DNA of 64,000 bases, taken from contig NZ_CP076413.1 of the NCBI RefSeq assembly GCF_021173085.1, positions 372,001-436,000 of the forward strand, read 5' to 3'. Position numbers and translations under genes: made by a program. The notes below the pieces were generated by a model. That model had not been told where the DNA came from. It saw only the letters and a program-made list of their open reading frames with translations, and did not search any database. The stretch comes from Ralstonia wenshanensis (GTDB lineage: Bacteria > Pseudomonadota > Gammaproteobacteria > Burkholderiales > Burkholderiaceae). Below are positions 18,637 through 28,189 of the stretch, one piece after another. Each line of letters begins with the position of its first letter. The stretch's first letter is position 1.

Positions 18637-20210
18637 CGCGCTTCTTCCGGCTGGGCAAGATTGTTTTCGTCATCCTGTATTACGGGCTGGATCAGCTCGC
18701 GTTGTCGGGCTTCAAGAGCCGCCGCATTCGCGCGCTCGTCTGGCTGCTGACGCTGGGTCGCAAGCCCAAGCTCCCGCGCGGTGAGCGCCTGCGCTTGGCG
18801 CTTGAACAGCTCGGCCCCATCTTCGTGAAGTTCGGGCAGGTGCTGTCGACGCGGCGCGATCTGCTACCGCCCGACGTGGCCGACGAGCTGGCCAAGCTGC
18901 AGGACCGCGTGCCGCCGTTCGACCCGAAGGTGGCGGCAGCCATCGTGGAGAAATCGCTCGGCAAGCCGCTTTCGGCGCTGTTCCATCGTTTCGATCATCA
19001 CCCGGTGGCGAGCGCGTCGATCGCGCAGGTGCATTTCGCCACGCTGCGCGGCGGCCCGGACGACGGCCGCGAGGTGGCGGTCAAGGTGCTGCGCCCGGGC
19101 ATGCTGCCCGTGATCGACAGCGACCTCGCGCTCATGCGGGACCTCGCTACCTGGATGGAAAAACTGTGGGCCGATGCCAAGCGCCTGAAGCCGCGCGAGG
19201 TGGTCGCCGAGTTTGACAAATACCTCCACGACGAACTTGACCTGATGCGCGAGGCGGCCAACGCCAGCCAGTTGCGCCGCAATTTTGCCAAGTCCGACCT
19301 GTTGCTGGTGCCGGAGGTCTTCTGGGATTGGTGCACGTCTGAAGTGTTCGTGATGGAGCGCATGCACGGTATGCGAATCTCGCACACCGAAGAGCTGCGC
19401 GCTGCCGGCGTCGACATGCACAAGCTCGCGCGCGACGGCGTGGAGATTTTCTTCACACAGGTCTTCCGTGACGGCTTTTTCCATGCCGACATGCACCCCG
19501 GCAACATCCTGGTGAGCGTGGCGCCCGAGACGCTGGGCCGCTATATCGCGCTGGATTTCGGTATCGTCGGGGCGCTGTCGGAGTTCGACAAGAACTACCT
19601 CGCGCAGAACTTCCTGGCATTTTTCCAGCGCGATTACCACCGCGTGGCCGTGCTGCACATCGAGTCCGGCTGGGCGCCGGAAGAGACGCGCGTGGAAGAA
19701 CTCGAAGGGGCCATCCGCGCATGCTGCGAGCCGTATTTCGATCGGCCGCTGGGTGAAATTTCGCTGGGTCTGGTGCTGATGCGGCTGTTCCAGACCTCGC
19801 GCCGCTTCAACGTGGAAGTGCAGCCGCAGCTCGTGCTGCTGCAGAAGACCCTGCTCAACGTCGAGGGCCTTGGCCGCCAGCTCGATCCGGATCTGGACCT
19901 GTGGAAGACGGCCAAGCCATTCCTCGAACGCTGGATGCACGAGCAGATCGGCTGGCGCGGCTTTGTCGAGCGCCTGAAGGTCGAGGCGCCGCAGTGGGCC
20001 AACAAGCTGCCCGACTTCCCGCGGCTGGTGTACCAGATTCTGGATCGCCGCTCCCGCGAGGATGGTAATGCGCAGACCGCGGCGCTCACCGCGCTGCTTG
20101 CCGAGCACAAGCGCACGAACCGGCTGTTGTCCGCGGCCTTGCTGTTCGTCGGCGGCTTCGCGGTCGGCATCATTGCGACGCACGTGCTGGCCTGGATGGG
20201 CCGTTACTGA
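18633..20210 (+). CDS. ubiB: ubiquinone biosynthesis ABC1/ADCK-type atypical kinase
   Basis: 525 residues. Diagnostic features are the KxGQ motif [14 protein letters not shown] (66-), the Ala-rich ASIAQVHFA replacing a P-loop, KVLRPG, and [10 protein letters not shown] with IALDFGIVG as the catalytic DFG-like site. Two C-terminal membrane segments end the protein ([26 protein letters not shown]). UbiB has ATPase activity and is needed for ubiquinone synthesis, probably by extracting lipid precursors from the inner membrane. Translationally coupled to ubiJ by a 4-nt overlap. Confidence 0.97.
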   Translation: MTRFFRLGKIVFVILYYGLDQLALSGFKSRRIRALVWLLTLGRKPKLPRGERLRLALEQLGPIFVKFGQVLSTRRDLLPPDVADELAKLQDRVPPFDPKVAAAIVEKSLGKPLSALFHRFDHHPVASASIAQVHFATLRGGPDDGREVAVKVLRPGMLPVIDSDLALMRDLATWMEKLWADAKRLKPREVVAEFDKYLHDELDLMREAANASQLRRNFAKSDLLLVPEVFWDWCTSEVFVMERMHGMRISHTEELRAAGVDMHKLARDGVEIFFTQVFRDGFFHADMHPGNILVSVAPETLGRYIALDFGIVGALSEFDKNYLAQNFLAFFQRDYHRVAVLHIESGWAPEETRVEELEGAIRACCEPYFDRPLGEISLGLVLMRLFQTSRRFNVEVQPQLVLLQKTLLNVEGLGRQLDPDLDLWKTAKPFLERWMHEQIGWRGFVERLKVEAPQWANKLPDFPRLVYQILDRRSREDGNAQTAALTALLAEHKRTNRLLSAALLFVGGFAVGIIATHVLAWMGRY

Positions 20211-20233
20211 ACCGCTGTCAACTTTCGAGCGCC

Positions 20234-20863
20234 ATGGCCCAACCGCCCGTCTTCCAGTCTCGTGACGCCGCCGATCCCGCTTTCTGGGACGAACGCTTCA
20301 GCCGCGAGCACACGCCCTGGGACGCCGCCGGTGTGCCCGCCGCGTTCCGGCAATTCTGCGAAGCGCAGCCCGCGCCGCTTTCCACGCTGATTCCCGGTTG
20401 CGGCAACGCCTACGAAGCCGGCTGGCTGGCGGACCGCGGTTGGCCGGTCACGGCCATCGACTTTGCGCCGAGTGCCGTGGCATCGGCCAGGACCGTGCTG
20501 GGTCCGCACGCCGACGTGGTCGAGTTGGCGGATTTCTTCCGCTTTTCGCCGCCTCGTCCGGTGCAATGGATCTACGAACGCGCTTTCCTGTGCGCCATGC
20601 CGCGTCGTCTGTGGCCAGATTACGCCGCGCAGGTGGCAAAACTGCTCCCGCCTGGCGGGTTGCTGGCCGGCTTCTTTGCCTTGGTGGAAGGCCGTGAGGC
20701 GGCGCCCAAGGGGCCGCCGTTCGAGACCACGCAACCCGAGCTGGATGCGCTGTTGTCGCCGGCGTTCGAGCGCATCAGCGATATGCCCATCGCCGAGGCC
20801 GATTCCATTCCGGTGTTTGCCGGGCGTGAGCGCTGGCAAGTCTGGCGCCGCCGCGCCGATTGA
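20234..20863 (+). CDS. TPMT-family SAM-dependent methyltransferase
   Basis: 209 residues. Family features are the N-terminal FWDERFSREHTPWDAAGVP, the SAM site LIPGCGNAYEAGWLADRGW (about 53-71), and WIYERAFLCAMPRRLWPDYA. TPMT-like bacterial enzymes methylate thiols, halides or metalloids such as selenium and tellurium; the substrate here cannot be read from sequence. It starts 23 nt after ubiB, so could share its transcript, though the function looks unrelated. Confidence 0.87.
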   Translation: MAQPPVFQSRDAADPAFWDERFSREHTPWDAAGVPAAFRQFCEAQPAPLSTLIPGCGNAYEAGWLADRGWPVTAIDFAPSAVASARTVLGPHADVVELADFFRFSPPRPVQWIYERAFLCAMPRRLWPDYAAQVAKLLPPGGLLAGFFALVEGREAAPKGPPFETTQPELDALLSPAFERISDMPIAEADSIPVFAGRERWQVWRRRAD

Positions 20864-21013
20864 TGCGTTTTCCCGGTCAGTGTTGGTGCAAAGCAACATG
20901 GGCCGTGGTCAACAAAAAGCCTGCCGACGCCCGTTGCGGGCGGGTGCCTGGAAATCTGGCAAACGGGGCGGCGTTCGTGGTCGCGCCGATGCCCCGGCAC
21001 CCGGTCCCATCGC

Positions 21014-21019
21014 TATAAT
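21014..21019 (+). promoter_or_regulatory. candidate -10 element for the symporter gene
   Basis: A perfect TATAAT stands 75 nt before the symporter start in an otherwise GC-rich 229-bp gap. No convincing -35 is seen upstream, so the promoter may rely on an activator. Confidence 0.4.
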
Positions 21020-21093
21020 CCGGCCACTTTGCCCGCGCCCAGGGGCCCAAAACCTGGCCGCCATGGGGTTTTCCAGCTTCTTTCCGCGCTGCC

Positions 21094-22533
21094 ATGCTGA
21101 TCTGGTTTGTCATTATTTACTGGGTAATTTCGGTCGGTATCGGCCTATGGGCTGCACTGCGGGTGCGCAATACCGCCGACTTCGCCGTGGCTGGCCGCAG
21201 CCTGCCGTTCTACGTCGTGACGGCAACGGTGTTCGCCACCTGGTTTGGCTCCGAGGCGGTGCTCGGGATTCCCGCAGAATTTCTCAAGGATGGCCTGCAC
21301 GGTGTGGTGGCCGATCCGTTTGGTTCGTCGCTGTGCCTGATCTTGGTGGGTTTGTTCTTCGCCAAGCCGCTGTACCGGATGAACCTGCTCACCATTGGTG
21401 ACTTCTATCGCAACCGCTTTGGCCGCGTGGCCGAAACGCTGACCACCTTGTGCATCGTCGTGTCGTACCTGGGCTGGGTGGCGGCGCAGATCAAGGCGCT
21501 GGGCCTGGTGTTCTACACCGTGTCTGACGGCGCGGTCTCGCAAGACCTCGGGATGATGATTGGCGCGGGCAGCGTGCTCGTCTACACGCTGTTCGGCGGC
21601 ATGTGGTCGGTGGCGGTGACGGATTTCATCCAGATGATCATCATCGTGATCGGCATGCTGTACATCGGCTGGGAGGTGTCGGGGCAGGCTGGTGGCGTGG
21701 GCACGGTGGTGGCGCACGCGGCGGCTTCGGGCAAGTTCTCGTTTTGGCCGGCGTTCAACCCGATCGAGGTCATCGGCTTCGTGACGGCGTGGATCACCAT
21801 GATGCTCGGCTCGATCCCGCAGCAGGACGTGTTCCAGCGGGTGACGTCATCGCGCACCGAGCGCATTGCCGGCACGGCGTCGGTGCTGGGCGGCGTGCTG
21901 TACTTCATGTTTGCGTTCGTGCCGATGTTCCTGGCGTATTCCGCCACGCTCATTGACCCGGAGATGGTCGCAAAGTACATCGACACCGATTCGCAGATGA
22001 TTTTGCCGAACCTGGTGCTGCAGCATGCGCCGATCTTCGCGCAGGTGATGTTCTTCGGCGCGCTGCTCTCAGCCATCAAGAGCTGCGCGAGTGCGACGCT
22101 GCTGGCGCCGTCCGTGACGTTTGCCGAAAACGTGCTGCGCCCGCTGTTGCCCAACATGGACGACAAGCGCTTTTTGCGCGTGATGCAGGCGGTGGTGCTG
22201 ACCTTCACGGTGCTGGTGACGTTGTTCGCGCTGAACTCGCATCTGTCAATCTTCCACATGGTCGAAAGTGCTTACAAGGTAACGCTCGTGGCTGCTTTCG
22301 TACCGCTGGCCTTCGGTCTGTTCTGGAAGCGTGCGACCAAGCAGGGCGGTCTGCTGGCCATCATCCTGGGCCTCGCGGCATGGATCTGGTGCGAAGTGTT
22401 CCTGCCCGATGCGATGCTTCCGCCACAATTGGTTGGCCTCCTGGCCAGCTTTGGGGCGATGGTCCTGGGCTCGCTCGGACCGCAGTGGATCGCGAACCGC
22501 GCGCCGACCACCAAGGCGGCCACGCAGGCCTGA
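21094..22533 (+). CDS. sodium:solute symporter family (SLC5/SSS) transporter
   Basis: 479 residues with about 13 hydrophobic segments. The SSS layout is evident: an early segment ending RNTADFAVAGRSLPFYVVTATVFATWFGSEAVLGIPAEF, then NRFGRVAETLTTLC, and SIPQQDVFQRVTSSRTERIA in the conserved sodium-site region. It moves an organic solute (proline, pantothenate or carboxylate in relatives) with Na+ across the inner membrane; the substrate is not recognisable. A TATAAT lies 75 nt upstream. No neighbour suggests a pathway. Confidence 0.88.
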   Translation: MLIWFVIIYWVISVGIGLWAALRVRNTADFAVAGRSLPFYVVTATVFATWFGSEAVLGIPAEFLKDGLHGVVADPFGSSLCLILVGLFFAKPLYRMNLLTIGDFYRNRFGRVAETLTTLCIVVSYLGWVAAQIKALGLVFYTVSDGAVSQDLGMMIGAGSVLVYTLFGGMWSVAVTDFIQMIIIVIGMLYIGWEVSGQAGGVGTVVAHAAASGKFSFWPAFNPIEVIGFVTAWITMMLGSIPQQDVFQRVTSSRTERIAGTASVLGGVLYFMFAFVPMFLAYSATLIDPEMVAKYIDTDSQMILPNLVLQHAPIFAQVMFFGALLSAIKSCASATLLAPSVTFAENVLRPLLPNMDDKRFLRVMQAVVLTFTVLVTLFALNSHLSIFHMVESAYKVTLVAAFVPLAFGLFWKRATKQGGLLAIILGLAAWIWCEVFLPDAMLPPQLVGLLASFGAMVLGSLGPQWIANRAPTTKAATQA

Positions 22534-22604
22534 GCGCCTTGCTGCAGGCGTGCGCGGTGTGCCACTTTGTCGCGCATCGCCATCGCCCGATCCGAATCTA
22601 CGGT

Positions 22605-22667
22605 CGGGAATTCCCGCAAAAGGGTTTATAATTCAAGGCTTTGCGCGCCAGCACTTGTATGGCGCGC
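22605..22667 (+). promoter_or_regulatory. promoter, palindrome and leader hairpin of fmdB-DUF502-aspS
   Basis: TATAAT (22627-22632, with TTTATAATTC context) has a weak -35 17 nt upstream (TCGGGA, 22604-22609). That hexamer overlaps a perfect 12-bp palindrome, CGGGAATTCCCG (22605-22616). Just past the expected +1 lies a hairpin with an 8-bp stem, GCGCGCCA (22643-22650) / TGGCGCGC (22660-22667). The downstream leader is about 110 nt. Confidence 0.5.
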
Positions 22668-22778
22668 AGTTGCCCCAATCTTTCGCGAGCCCGTGCGTAT
22701 TTCCCGCACTGCGTTCGCGGTCTGGGCGGGCAATCCAATCGCTTACTTGTCATTTGTTTGTTCCAGGGTGAGGACACC

Positions 22779-23123
22779 ATGCCGATCTATGCTTATCGAT
22801 GCGACGCCTGCGGCCACGCCAAAGATGTGCTGCAGAAGATGAGCGACGCGCCGCTGACGGATTGCCCCGCATGCGGCGCGCCGGCGTTCAAGAAGCAGCT
22901 CACTGCTGCCGGCTTCCAGCTCAAGGGCTCGGGCTGGTATGTGACGGACTTCCGCGGCGGTTCGGGCGGTGCATCGGCTGCGGCGCCCGCGACCGGTACG
23001 GCGGCCAAGGCGGATGCCGCTGCGCCCGCCGCCGCACCGGCCGCGTCGTCGGACAGCGCGTCGTCCAGTGCGAGCACGCCGGCTGCGTCCGGTGGTTGCG
23101 GCACGTCGTGCGCCTGCCACTGA
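22779..23123 (+). CDS. FmdB-type zinc ribbon regulatory protein
   Basis: 114 residues. The N-terminal 60 residues are the FmdB ribbon, MPIYAYRCDACGH with Cys8/Cys11 and CPACG with Cys29/Cys32, a four-cysteine zinc site. The rest is a Gly/Ala/Ser-rich tail ending SGGCGTSCACH, with further Cys and His. FmdB is named from a putative regulator of formamidase, but its function is unproven; the gene very often lies before DUF502 and aspS in Betaproteobacteria, as here. The ATG at 22779 opens the conserved MPIYAY start. Confidence 0.92.
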   Translation: MPIYAYRCDACGHAKDVLQKMSDAPLTDCPACGAPAFKKQLTAAGFQLKGSGWYVTDFRGGSGGASAAAPATGTAAKADAAAPAAAPAASSDSASSSASTPAASGGCGTSCACH

Positions 23124-23154
23124 TCGCATCGCTCACCTTTCGGTCCATCGCCCC

Positions 23155-23892
23155 ATGAAACAGAAAACCAGCGCACTCAAGACATGGTTCCTGACCGGTC
23201 TTCTGGTGCTTGTCCCGCTTGCGATCACGCTGTGGGTGCTGTCGCTCATCATCGGCACGATGGACCAGAGCCTGGCTCTGCTGCCGTCGGCATGGCAGCC
23301 CGATCAGCTATTTGGCCGGCGCATTCCTGGCGTGGGCGCGATTCTCACGCTGGCGTTCATCCTGATCGTGGGCGTGCTGGCGCACAACTTCATCGGCCAG
23401 AAGCTGGTGCTATGGTGGGAAGCGCTCGTGGGCCGCATTCCCGTGGTCGGCCCGATCTATTCGAGCGTGAAGCAGGTGTCGGACACGCTGCTTTCGTCCA
23501 ACGGCAATGCGTTCCGCAAGGCCCTGTTGGTGCAATACCCGCGCGAAGGCTCATGGACGATCGCGTTCCTGACTGGCCGCCCCGGCGGTGATGTCGAGAA
23601 CCACCTGCAGGGCGAGTACGTCAGCGTGTACGTGCCGACTACGCCCAACCCGACATCGGGCTTCTTCCTGATGATGCCCAAGGCTGACACCATCGAGCTG
23701 GACATGACGGTGGATGCGGCGCTCAAGTACATCGTGTCGATGGGGGTCGTGGCGCCCGAAGCGCTGCCGCGCCGCATGGACCCGCCCGATGCCTCGCCAC
23801 AGACGGAGGACCGGTCGCCGGCTCAAGAGCCGCGCGACCCTTCGAATCCGACCGCGCTGCCCGCAGAGGGCGGCGCCATCGCGGCACCCTGA
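23155..23892 (+). CDS. DUF502 inner-membrane protein
   Basis: 245 residues. Two N-terminal hydrophobic segments (TWFLTGLLVLVPLAITLWVLSLII; VGAILTLAFILIVGVLAHNFIG) precede the DUF502 core, GRIPVVGPIYSSVKQVSDTLLS, VQYPREGSWTIAFLTG and VPTTPNPTSGFFLMMP. The last 50 residues are a Pro/Ala-rich tail. The function of the family is unknown; plant relatives are the LCV (like-COV) proteins. It lies 31 nt after the fmdB-like gene and before aspS. Confidence 0.92.
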   Translation: MKQKTSALKTWFLTGLLVLVPLAITLWVLSLIIGTMDQSLALLPSAWQPDQLFGRRIPGVGAILTLAFILIVGVLAHNFIGQKLVLWWEALVGRIPVVGPIYSSVKQVSDTLLSSNGNAFRKALLVQYPREGSWTIAFLTGRPGGDVENHLQGEYVSVYVPTTPNPTSGFFLMMPKADTIELDMTVDAALKYIVSMGVVAPEALPRRMDPPDASPQTEDRSPAQEPRDPSNPTALPAEGGAIAAP

Positions 23893-23988
23893 GCCGGCGA
23901 TACGAACGAAGTCGAATCGACCCCGGCCCCCCGATCAACTTTCACGCGCGACGCTTTCTTGGCGGCGCGCTTCGCGGAAAAACACAAC

Positions 23989-25815
23989 ATGCAAATGCGT
24001 ACTCAATACTGCGGTCAGGTCACCGAACAACTGCTCGGCCAGAGCGTCACGCTGTCGGGCTGGGCCCATCGTCGTCGTGACCACGGCGGCGTGATCTTCA
24101 TCGACCTGCGCGACCGTGAAGGCCTGGTGCAGGTCGTGTGCGACCCGGACCGCCCGGAGATGTTCAAGGTCGCCGAAGGTGTGCGCAATGAGTTCTGCCT
24201 GCAGGTGAAGGGCGTCGTGCGCGCCCGCCCGGAAGGCACCACCAACGCCAACCTGACCAGCGGCAAGGTCGAAGTGCTGTGCCACGAGCTGACGGTGCTC
24301 AACGCTTCCGTCACGCCCCCGTTCCAACTGGACGACGACAACCTGTCCGAAACCACGCGCCTGACGCACCGCGTGCTGGACCTGCGTCGCCCGCAGATGC
24401 AGTACAACCTGCGCCTGCGCTACAAGGTCGCGATGGAAGTGCGCAAGTACCTGGACGACAAGGGCTTCATCGACATCGAAACGCCGATGCTGACCAAGAG
24501 CACGCCGGAAGGCGCGCGCGACTACCTCGTGCCCTCGCGCGTGAACGCCGGCCAGTTCTTCGCGCTGCCGCAATCGCCGCAGCTCTTCAAGCAGATGCTG
24601 ATGGTGTCGGGCTTCGACCGCTACTACCAGATCACCAAGTGCTTCCGCGACGAAGACCTGCGCGCTGACCGCCAGCCCGAATTCACCCAGATCGACTGCG
24701 AAACGTCGTTCCTGACCGAGCAGGAAATCCGCGACCTGTTTGAAGAGATGATCCGCACGGTGTTCAAGAACACCATGTCGGTCGAGCTGGACGCCAAGTT
24801 CCCGGTGATGGAGTTCCGCGAGGCGATGGCCCGCTTCGGTTCGGACAAGCCGGACCTGCGCGTCAAGCTGGAATTCACCGAACTGACCGACGCCATGAAG
24901 GACGTCGACTTCAAGGTGTTCTCGGGCCCGGCCAACGCCGAAGGCGGCCGAGTCGTGGCACTGCGCGTACCGGGTGGTGCTTCCCTGTCGCGTGGCGATA
25001 TCGACGCCTACACCAAGTTCGTCGAAATCTACGGCGCCAAGGGCCTGGCCTGGATCAAGGTCAACGAAGTGGCCAAGGGCCGCGACGGCCTGCAATCGCC
25101 GATCGTGAAGAACCTGCACGACGCGGCGATCGCCGAGATCCTCAAGCGCAGCGGCGCACAGGATGGCGACATCCTGTTCTTCGGTGCTGACCGCGCGAAG
25201 GTCGTCAACGACGCGATGGGTGCGCTGCGCCTGAAGGTAGGCCATTCGGACTTCGCCAAGAGCAACGGGCTGTTCGAAGACGCCTGGAAGCCGCTGTGGG
25301 TGATCGACTTCCCGATGTTCGAGTACGACGAGGATGACGCGCGCTGGGTTGCCATGCACCACCCGTTCACGAGCCCGAAGGACGAGCACCTGGAATACCT
25401 GGAAACCGATCCGGGCAAGTGCATCGCCAAGGCTTACGACATGGTGCTCAACGGCTGGGAAATCGGCGGCGGCTCGGTGCGGATCTATCGCGAAGAAGTG
25501 CAGAGCAAGGTGTTCCGCGCGCTGAAGATCAACGATGAGGAAGCGCGTGCCAAGTTCGGCTTCCTGCTGGACGCACTGCAGTACGGTGCGCCTCCGCACG
25601 GCGGTATCGCGTTTGGTCTCGACCGCGTCGTCACGATGATGGCCGGCGCGGACTCGATCCGCGACGTGATCGCCTTCCCGAAGACGCAGCGTGCGCAGGA
25701 TCTGCTCACGCAGGCCCCGAGCCCGGTCGACGAAAAGCAATTGCGCGAATTGCACATCCGCCTGCGCGCCGCCGAGGCCAAAGTGGCTGCACCGACGGCC
25801 GCAACGACTGCCTAA
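23989..25815 (+). CDS. aspS: aspartate--tRNA ligase
   Basis: 608 residues, bacterial-type class II synthetase. It charges tRNA-Asp; if no asparaginyl synthetase is encoded it may also charge tRNA-Asn. The anticodon-binding OB fold comes first ([29 protein letters not shown]). Motif 1 contains [21 protein letters not shown]; motif 2 [21 protein letters not shown]; a GAD-type insertion follows, and motif 3 is [11 protein letters not shown] near the C-terminus. Start at MQMRTQYCG (23989); a longer reading begins at 23959. A strong terminator follows. Confidence 0.97.
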   Translation: MQMRTQYCGQVTEQLLGQSVTLSGWAHRRRDHGGVIFIDLRDREGLVQVVCDPDRPEMFKVAEGVRNEFCLQVKGVVRARPEGTTNANLTSGKVEVLCHELTVLNASVTPPFQLDDDNLSETTRLTHRVLDLRRPQMQYNLRLRYKVAMEVRKYLDDKGFIDIETPMLTKSTPEGARDYLVPSRVNAGQFFALPQSPQLFKQMLMVSGFDRYYQITKCFRDEDLRADRQPEFTQIDCETSFLTEQEIRDLFEEMIRTVFKNTMSVELDAKFPVMEFREAMARFGSDKPDLRVKLEFTELTDAMKDVDFKVFSGPANAEGGRVVALRVPGGASLSRGDIDAYTKFVEIYGAKGLAWIKVNEVAKGRDGLQSPIVKNLHDAAIAEILKRSGAQDGDILFFGADRAKVVNDAMGALRLKVGHSDFAKSNGLFEDAWKPLWVIDFPMFEYDEDDARWVAMHHPFTSPKDEHLEYLETDPGKCIAKAYDMVLNGWEIGGGSVRIYREEVQSKVFRALKINDEEARAKFGFLLDALQYGAPPHGGIAFGLDRVVTMMAGADSIRDVIAFPKTQRAQDLLTQAPSPVDEKQLRELHIRLRAAEAKVAAPTAATTA

Positions 25816-25838
25816 GCGCCCGCGCTGACGCTCCACAA

Positions 25839-25878
25839 CAAACCGCGCCGCCCGACAAGGGCGGCGCGGTTTGTTTTT
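25839..25878 (+). terminator. rho-independent terminator after aspS
   Basis: A perfect 15-bp stem, CAAACCGCGCCGCCC (25839-25853) / GGGCGGCGCGGTTTG (25859-25873), has a 5-nt loop and then TTTTT. Confidence 0.95.
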
Positions 25879-25942
25879 GGGCGCCTGCCAGGCAACGCGC
25901 AGCAATCGGGAACATTGCGTGCTAAACCGAATCTTTCGTTTC

Positions 25943-25959
25943 TGTCACGTTGGGTGACA
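25943..25959. promoter_or_regulatory. small inverted repeat TGTCAC-N5-GTGACA
   Basis: A perfect 6-bp dyad with a 5-nt spacer lies 4 nt before the AAGGAGG ribosome binding site of the following gene. It could be an operator or an mRNA hairpin near the start. Confidence 0.35.
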
Positions 25960-25978
25960 ACGAAGGAGGAGTGTTTAG

Positions 25979-26839
25979 ATGGACTACATCGACTTTGCGC
26001 GCACATGGGTCGTCGCCCACGCGGAGTTCCTGCTCACCTGGCTGATCGCCGCGCTGGTGGTGATGCTGCTGGCCTGGATCGAAATCCGCCGCGCCACCCG
26101 GCGCGCCGCCGTGGCGATGGCCGAGGCTGTGGCCACCACGGTTGCGGCCTGCGTGCCAGAGATCGCGGCAGCGGCGCAGAGCGCACATCCCGGCGTACCT
26201 GTATCGGCGACGTCTCCGGGTCTGGCGGAGGCGATGCGCGCGCTGGGTCACCTTGCGGCAGAGCGGATGCGGTGGCTGCACGCGGTCGCCAACCTGCGTT
26301 TGCCCGAAACGGCGTTGCCTCCCGCCGCACCAAGCATGCCGGTGCATCCGCTTGTCTACGACACGCCGCGCCCCCTGGCCGAAGCTCACTTGGCGGCAGA
26401 ACTCCGCTTTGCCGACCACGCGCGTGTTCTGCAGGCCGAACGCCGCGCCCTGCAAGCGCTGGAGACCGCTGAACGTGAGGGCACCAGCGAATTGCATCGC
26501 ATCGAGCGCGAGACCTCGGCCATCGTTGAACGCTTCGATCAGGCCAACGCTCAATCGGAGCAGACGGATGTGCAGCGCTTCCTCATTCAGAAATTCAACA
26601 CGCTGGGCAATCGCGAACGCGAGTTGACCGCACAGCTCGCTGCGCTGCGCCAACAAATCGGCGAGCGTACAGAAGCGTTGTGGGCGCAATCACAGCGCGC
26701 GGCCGAAGACTATGCTGCGATGCTTGATCCGCTGCTGGCCGCGGCCCGCCGCGAGTTGGGTCACGAAACGGTGGCGGATGAGACGGCGCTGTGGCTCGCC
26801 CGCACGCGCACGGGTCAAGGGCCGCTGCGGGCTGCCTGA
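25979..26839 (+). CDS. membrane-anchored coiled-coil protein, unknown function
   Basis: 286 residues. One N-terminal transmembrane segment (FLLTWLIAALVVMLLAWIEI, about 17-36) is followed by basic residues, so the bulk should be cytoplasmic. About 140-235 is predicted coiled coil (ELRFADHARVLQAERRALQALETAE; NRERELTAQLAALRQQIGERTEAL). I recognise no family. AAGGAGG lies 9 nt before the ATG. It starts a probable operon with the Nudix, EEP and clsB genes, after the aspS terminator. Confidence 0.75.
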   Translation: MDYIDFARTWVVAHAEFLLTWLIAALVVMLLAWIEIRRATRRAAVAMAEAVATTVAACVPEIAAAAQSAHPGVPVSATSPGLAEAMRALGHLAAERMRWLHAVANLRLPETALPPAAPSMPVHPLVYDTPRPLAEAHLAAELRFADHARVLQAERRALQALETAEREGTSELHRIERETSAIVERFDQANAQSEQTDVQRFLIQKFNTLGNRERELTAQLAALRQQIGERTEALWAQSQRAAEDYAAMLDPLLAAARRELGHETVADETALWLARTRTGQGPLRAA

Positions 26840-26955
26840 TTGTTGCCACGGCATGGCGGCACGCTGAACGTCACGGTGGCACGCTTCTGGCTGCGGTAAG
26901 CTATTGCCTTGCAGCGCGATCGCGCCGCCCATCGAAGCACGCAGCAACCGCACCC

Positions 26956-27441
26956 ATGTCGCACAAGATTCCCGTCTCCGTTCTCGTCGTCATTCACACG
27001 CCCGATCTGCATGTGTTGGTGATGGAGCGGGCAGATCGTCCGGGCTTCTGGCAATCCGTGACGGGCAGTTGCGATGCGCTCGACGAACCCCTGTCTGATA
27101 CCGCTCGCCGCGAGGTGTTCGAAGAAACCGGTATCGACGCGGCGGAGCATCATCTGATCGATTGGGGCCACCACATCGAATACGAGATCTACCCGCATTG
27201 GCGGCACCGTTACGCACCGGGCATCACGCGCAACACCGAGCATTGGTTCGGTTTGCTGGTGAGCGGCAAGGTGCCGGTGCGGATGTCCCCACGCGAGCAT
27301 GTGCAGGCCGAATGGCTGCCCTACCAGGATGCCGCCGCGCGGTGTTTCTCCCGCAGCAACGCCGAGGCCATTTTGCAGTTGCCCGAACGCCTTGCTGCCT
27401 ATCACGCGCGTCAGGCCGCACTGACAAAGGACCGAGCCTGA
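26956..27441 (+). CDS. nudB: Nudix hydrolase, probable dihydroneopterin triphosphate diphosphatase
   Basis: 161 residues. The Nudix box GSCDALDEPLSDTARREVFEETGI spans 37-60 with the REVFEE core intact. N-terminal KIPVSVLVVIHT and ADRPGFWQSVTGSCD are typical of NudB, which removes pyrophosphate from dihydroneopterin triphosphate in folate synthesis. In Betaproteobacteria this gene usually lies between aspS and an EEP nuclease, exactly as here. A different nucleotide substrate remains possible. It ends 1 nt before the next gene. Confidence 0.9.
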   Translation: MSHKIPVSVLVVIHTPDLHVLVMERADRPGFWQSVTGSCDALDEPLSDTARREVFEETGIDAAEHHLIDWGHHIEYEIYPHWRHRYAPGITRNTEHWFGLLVSGKVPVRMSPREHVQAEWLPYQDAAARCFSRSNAEAILQLPERLAAYHARQAALTKDRA

Positions 27442-27442
27442 C

Positions 27443-28189
27443 ATGCTCCGTTTGCGCGTTGCCACCTACAACATCCACAAAGGCGTGACAGGCATCGCGC
27501 GGCGCGTGCGCGTGCATGACGTGCGGCAGGGCCTGCATACGATGGACGCCGACATCGTCTTCCTGCAGGAGGTACAGGACCGCAACGACCGTCTCGTCGC
27601 CGCGGAACTGTTCGATCCGAACTACACGCAACTGCGCTACCTTGCGACCGACGTCTATCCGCACTCGGTCTATGGCCGCAACGCCGTCTACGAGCATGGC
27701 CACCACGGCAACGCCATCCTCTCCCGGTTCCCGATCCTGCTGTCGGAAAACCTCGATATCTCCGACCACCGTTTCGAGCAGCGCGGCCTGCTGCACGCCG
27801 TGACCGATCTCGGCTTTGGCGAGGTGCATCTGCTGTGCGCGCACTTCGGCCTGTTTGCCCGCAGCCGGCAGCGGCAGGCAGAGGCCCTCGTCGATCGCGT
27901 GCGTTCCGTCGTGCCACCGGATGCGCCGCTCGTGGTGGCGGGTGATTTCAACGATTGGAACAACCGGCTCGATCGCATGATCTGCCAGGCGCTGGGTGCG
28001 ACCGAAGTGGCCGACAAGGCCGCCGATGCGCGCCCGGTGCGCACTTTCCCGAGCCACATGCCCTGGTTGCGGTTGGACCGCATTTACGTGCGCGGGTTTG
28101 AGATCGAACGTGCGCATGCGTTGACGGGCCGCGAATGGGCGCAGCGCTCTGATCACGTGCCCCTGCTGGCGGAACTGGCACATTCATGA
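27443..28189 (+). CDS. endonuclease/exonuclease/phosphatase (EEP) family protein
   Basis: 248 residues. EEP motifs appear in order: TYNIHKG (about 8-14), DIVFLQEVQ with the catalytic Glu, LLCAHFGL, VVAGDFNDWNN, and SDHVPLLAEL at the C-terminus with the final Asp-His pair. The superfamily cleaves phosphodiester or phosphoester bonds; the substrate is unknown. Tight coupling to clsB (4-nt overlap, ATGA) suggests a phospholipid-related role, which is inference. Confidence 0.9.
   Translation: MLRLRVATYNIHKGVTGIARRVRVHDVRQGLHTMDADIVFLQEVQDRNDRLVAAELFDPNYTQLRYLATDVYPHSVYGRNAVYEHGHHGNAILSRFPILLSENLDISDHRFEQRGLLHAVTDLGFGEVHLLCAHFGLFARSRQRQAEALVDRVRSVVPPDAPLVVAGDFNDWNNRLDRMICQALGATEVADKAADARPVRTFPSHMPWLRLDRIYVRGFEIERAHALTGREWAQRSDHVPLLAELAHS

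Noticed and set aside
23935-25905. A 656-residue minus-strand frame over aspS
   Set aside because: Antisense to an unmistakable aspartyl-tRNA synthetase; composition is shadow-like.
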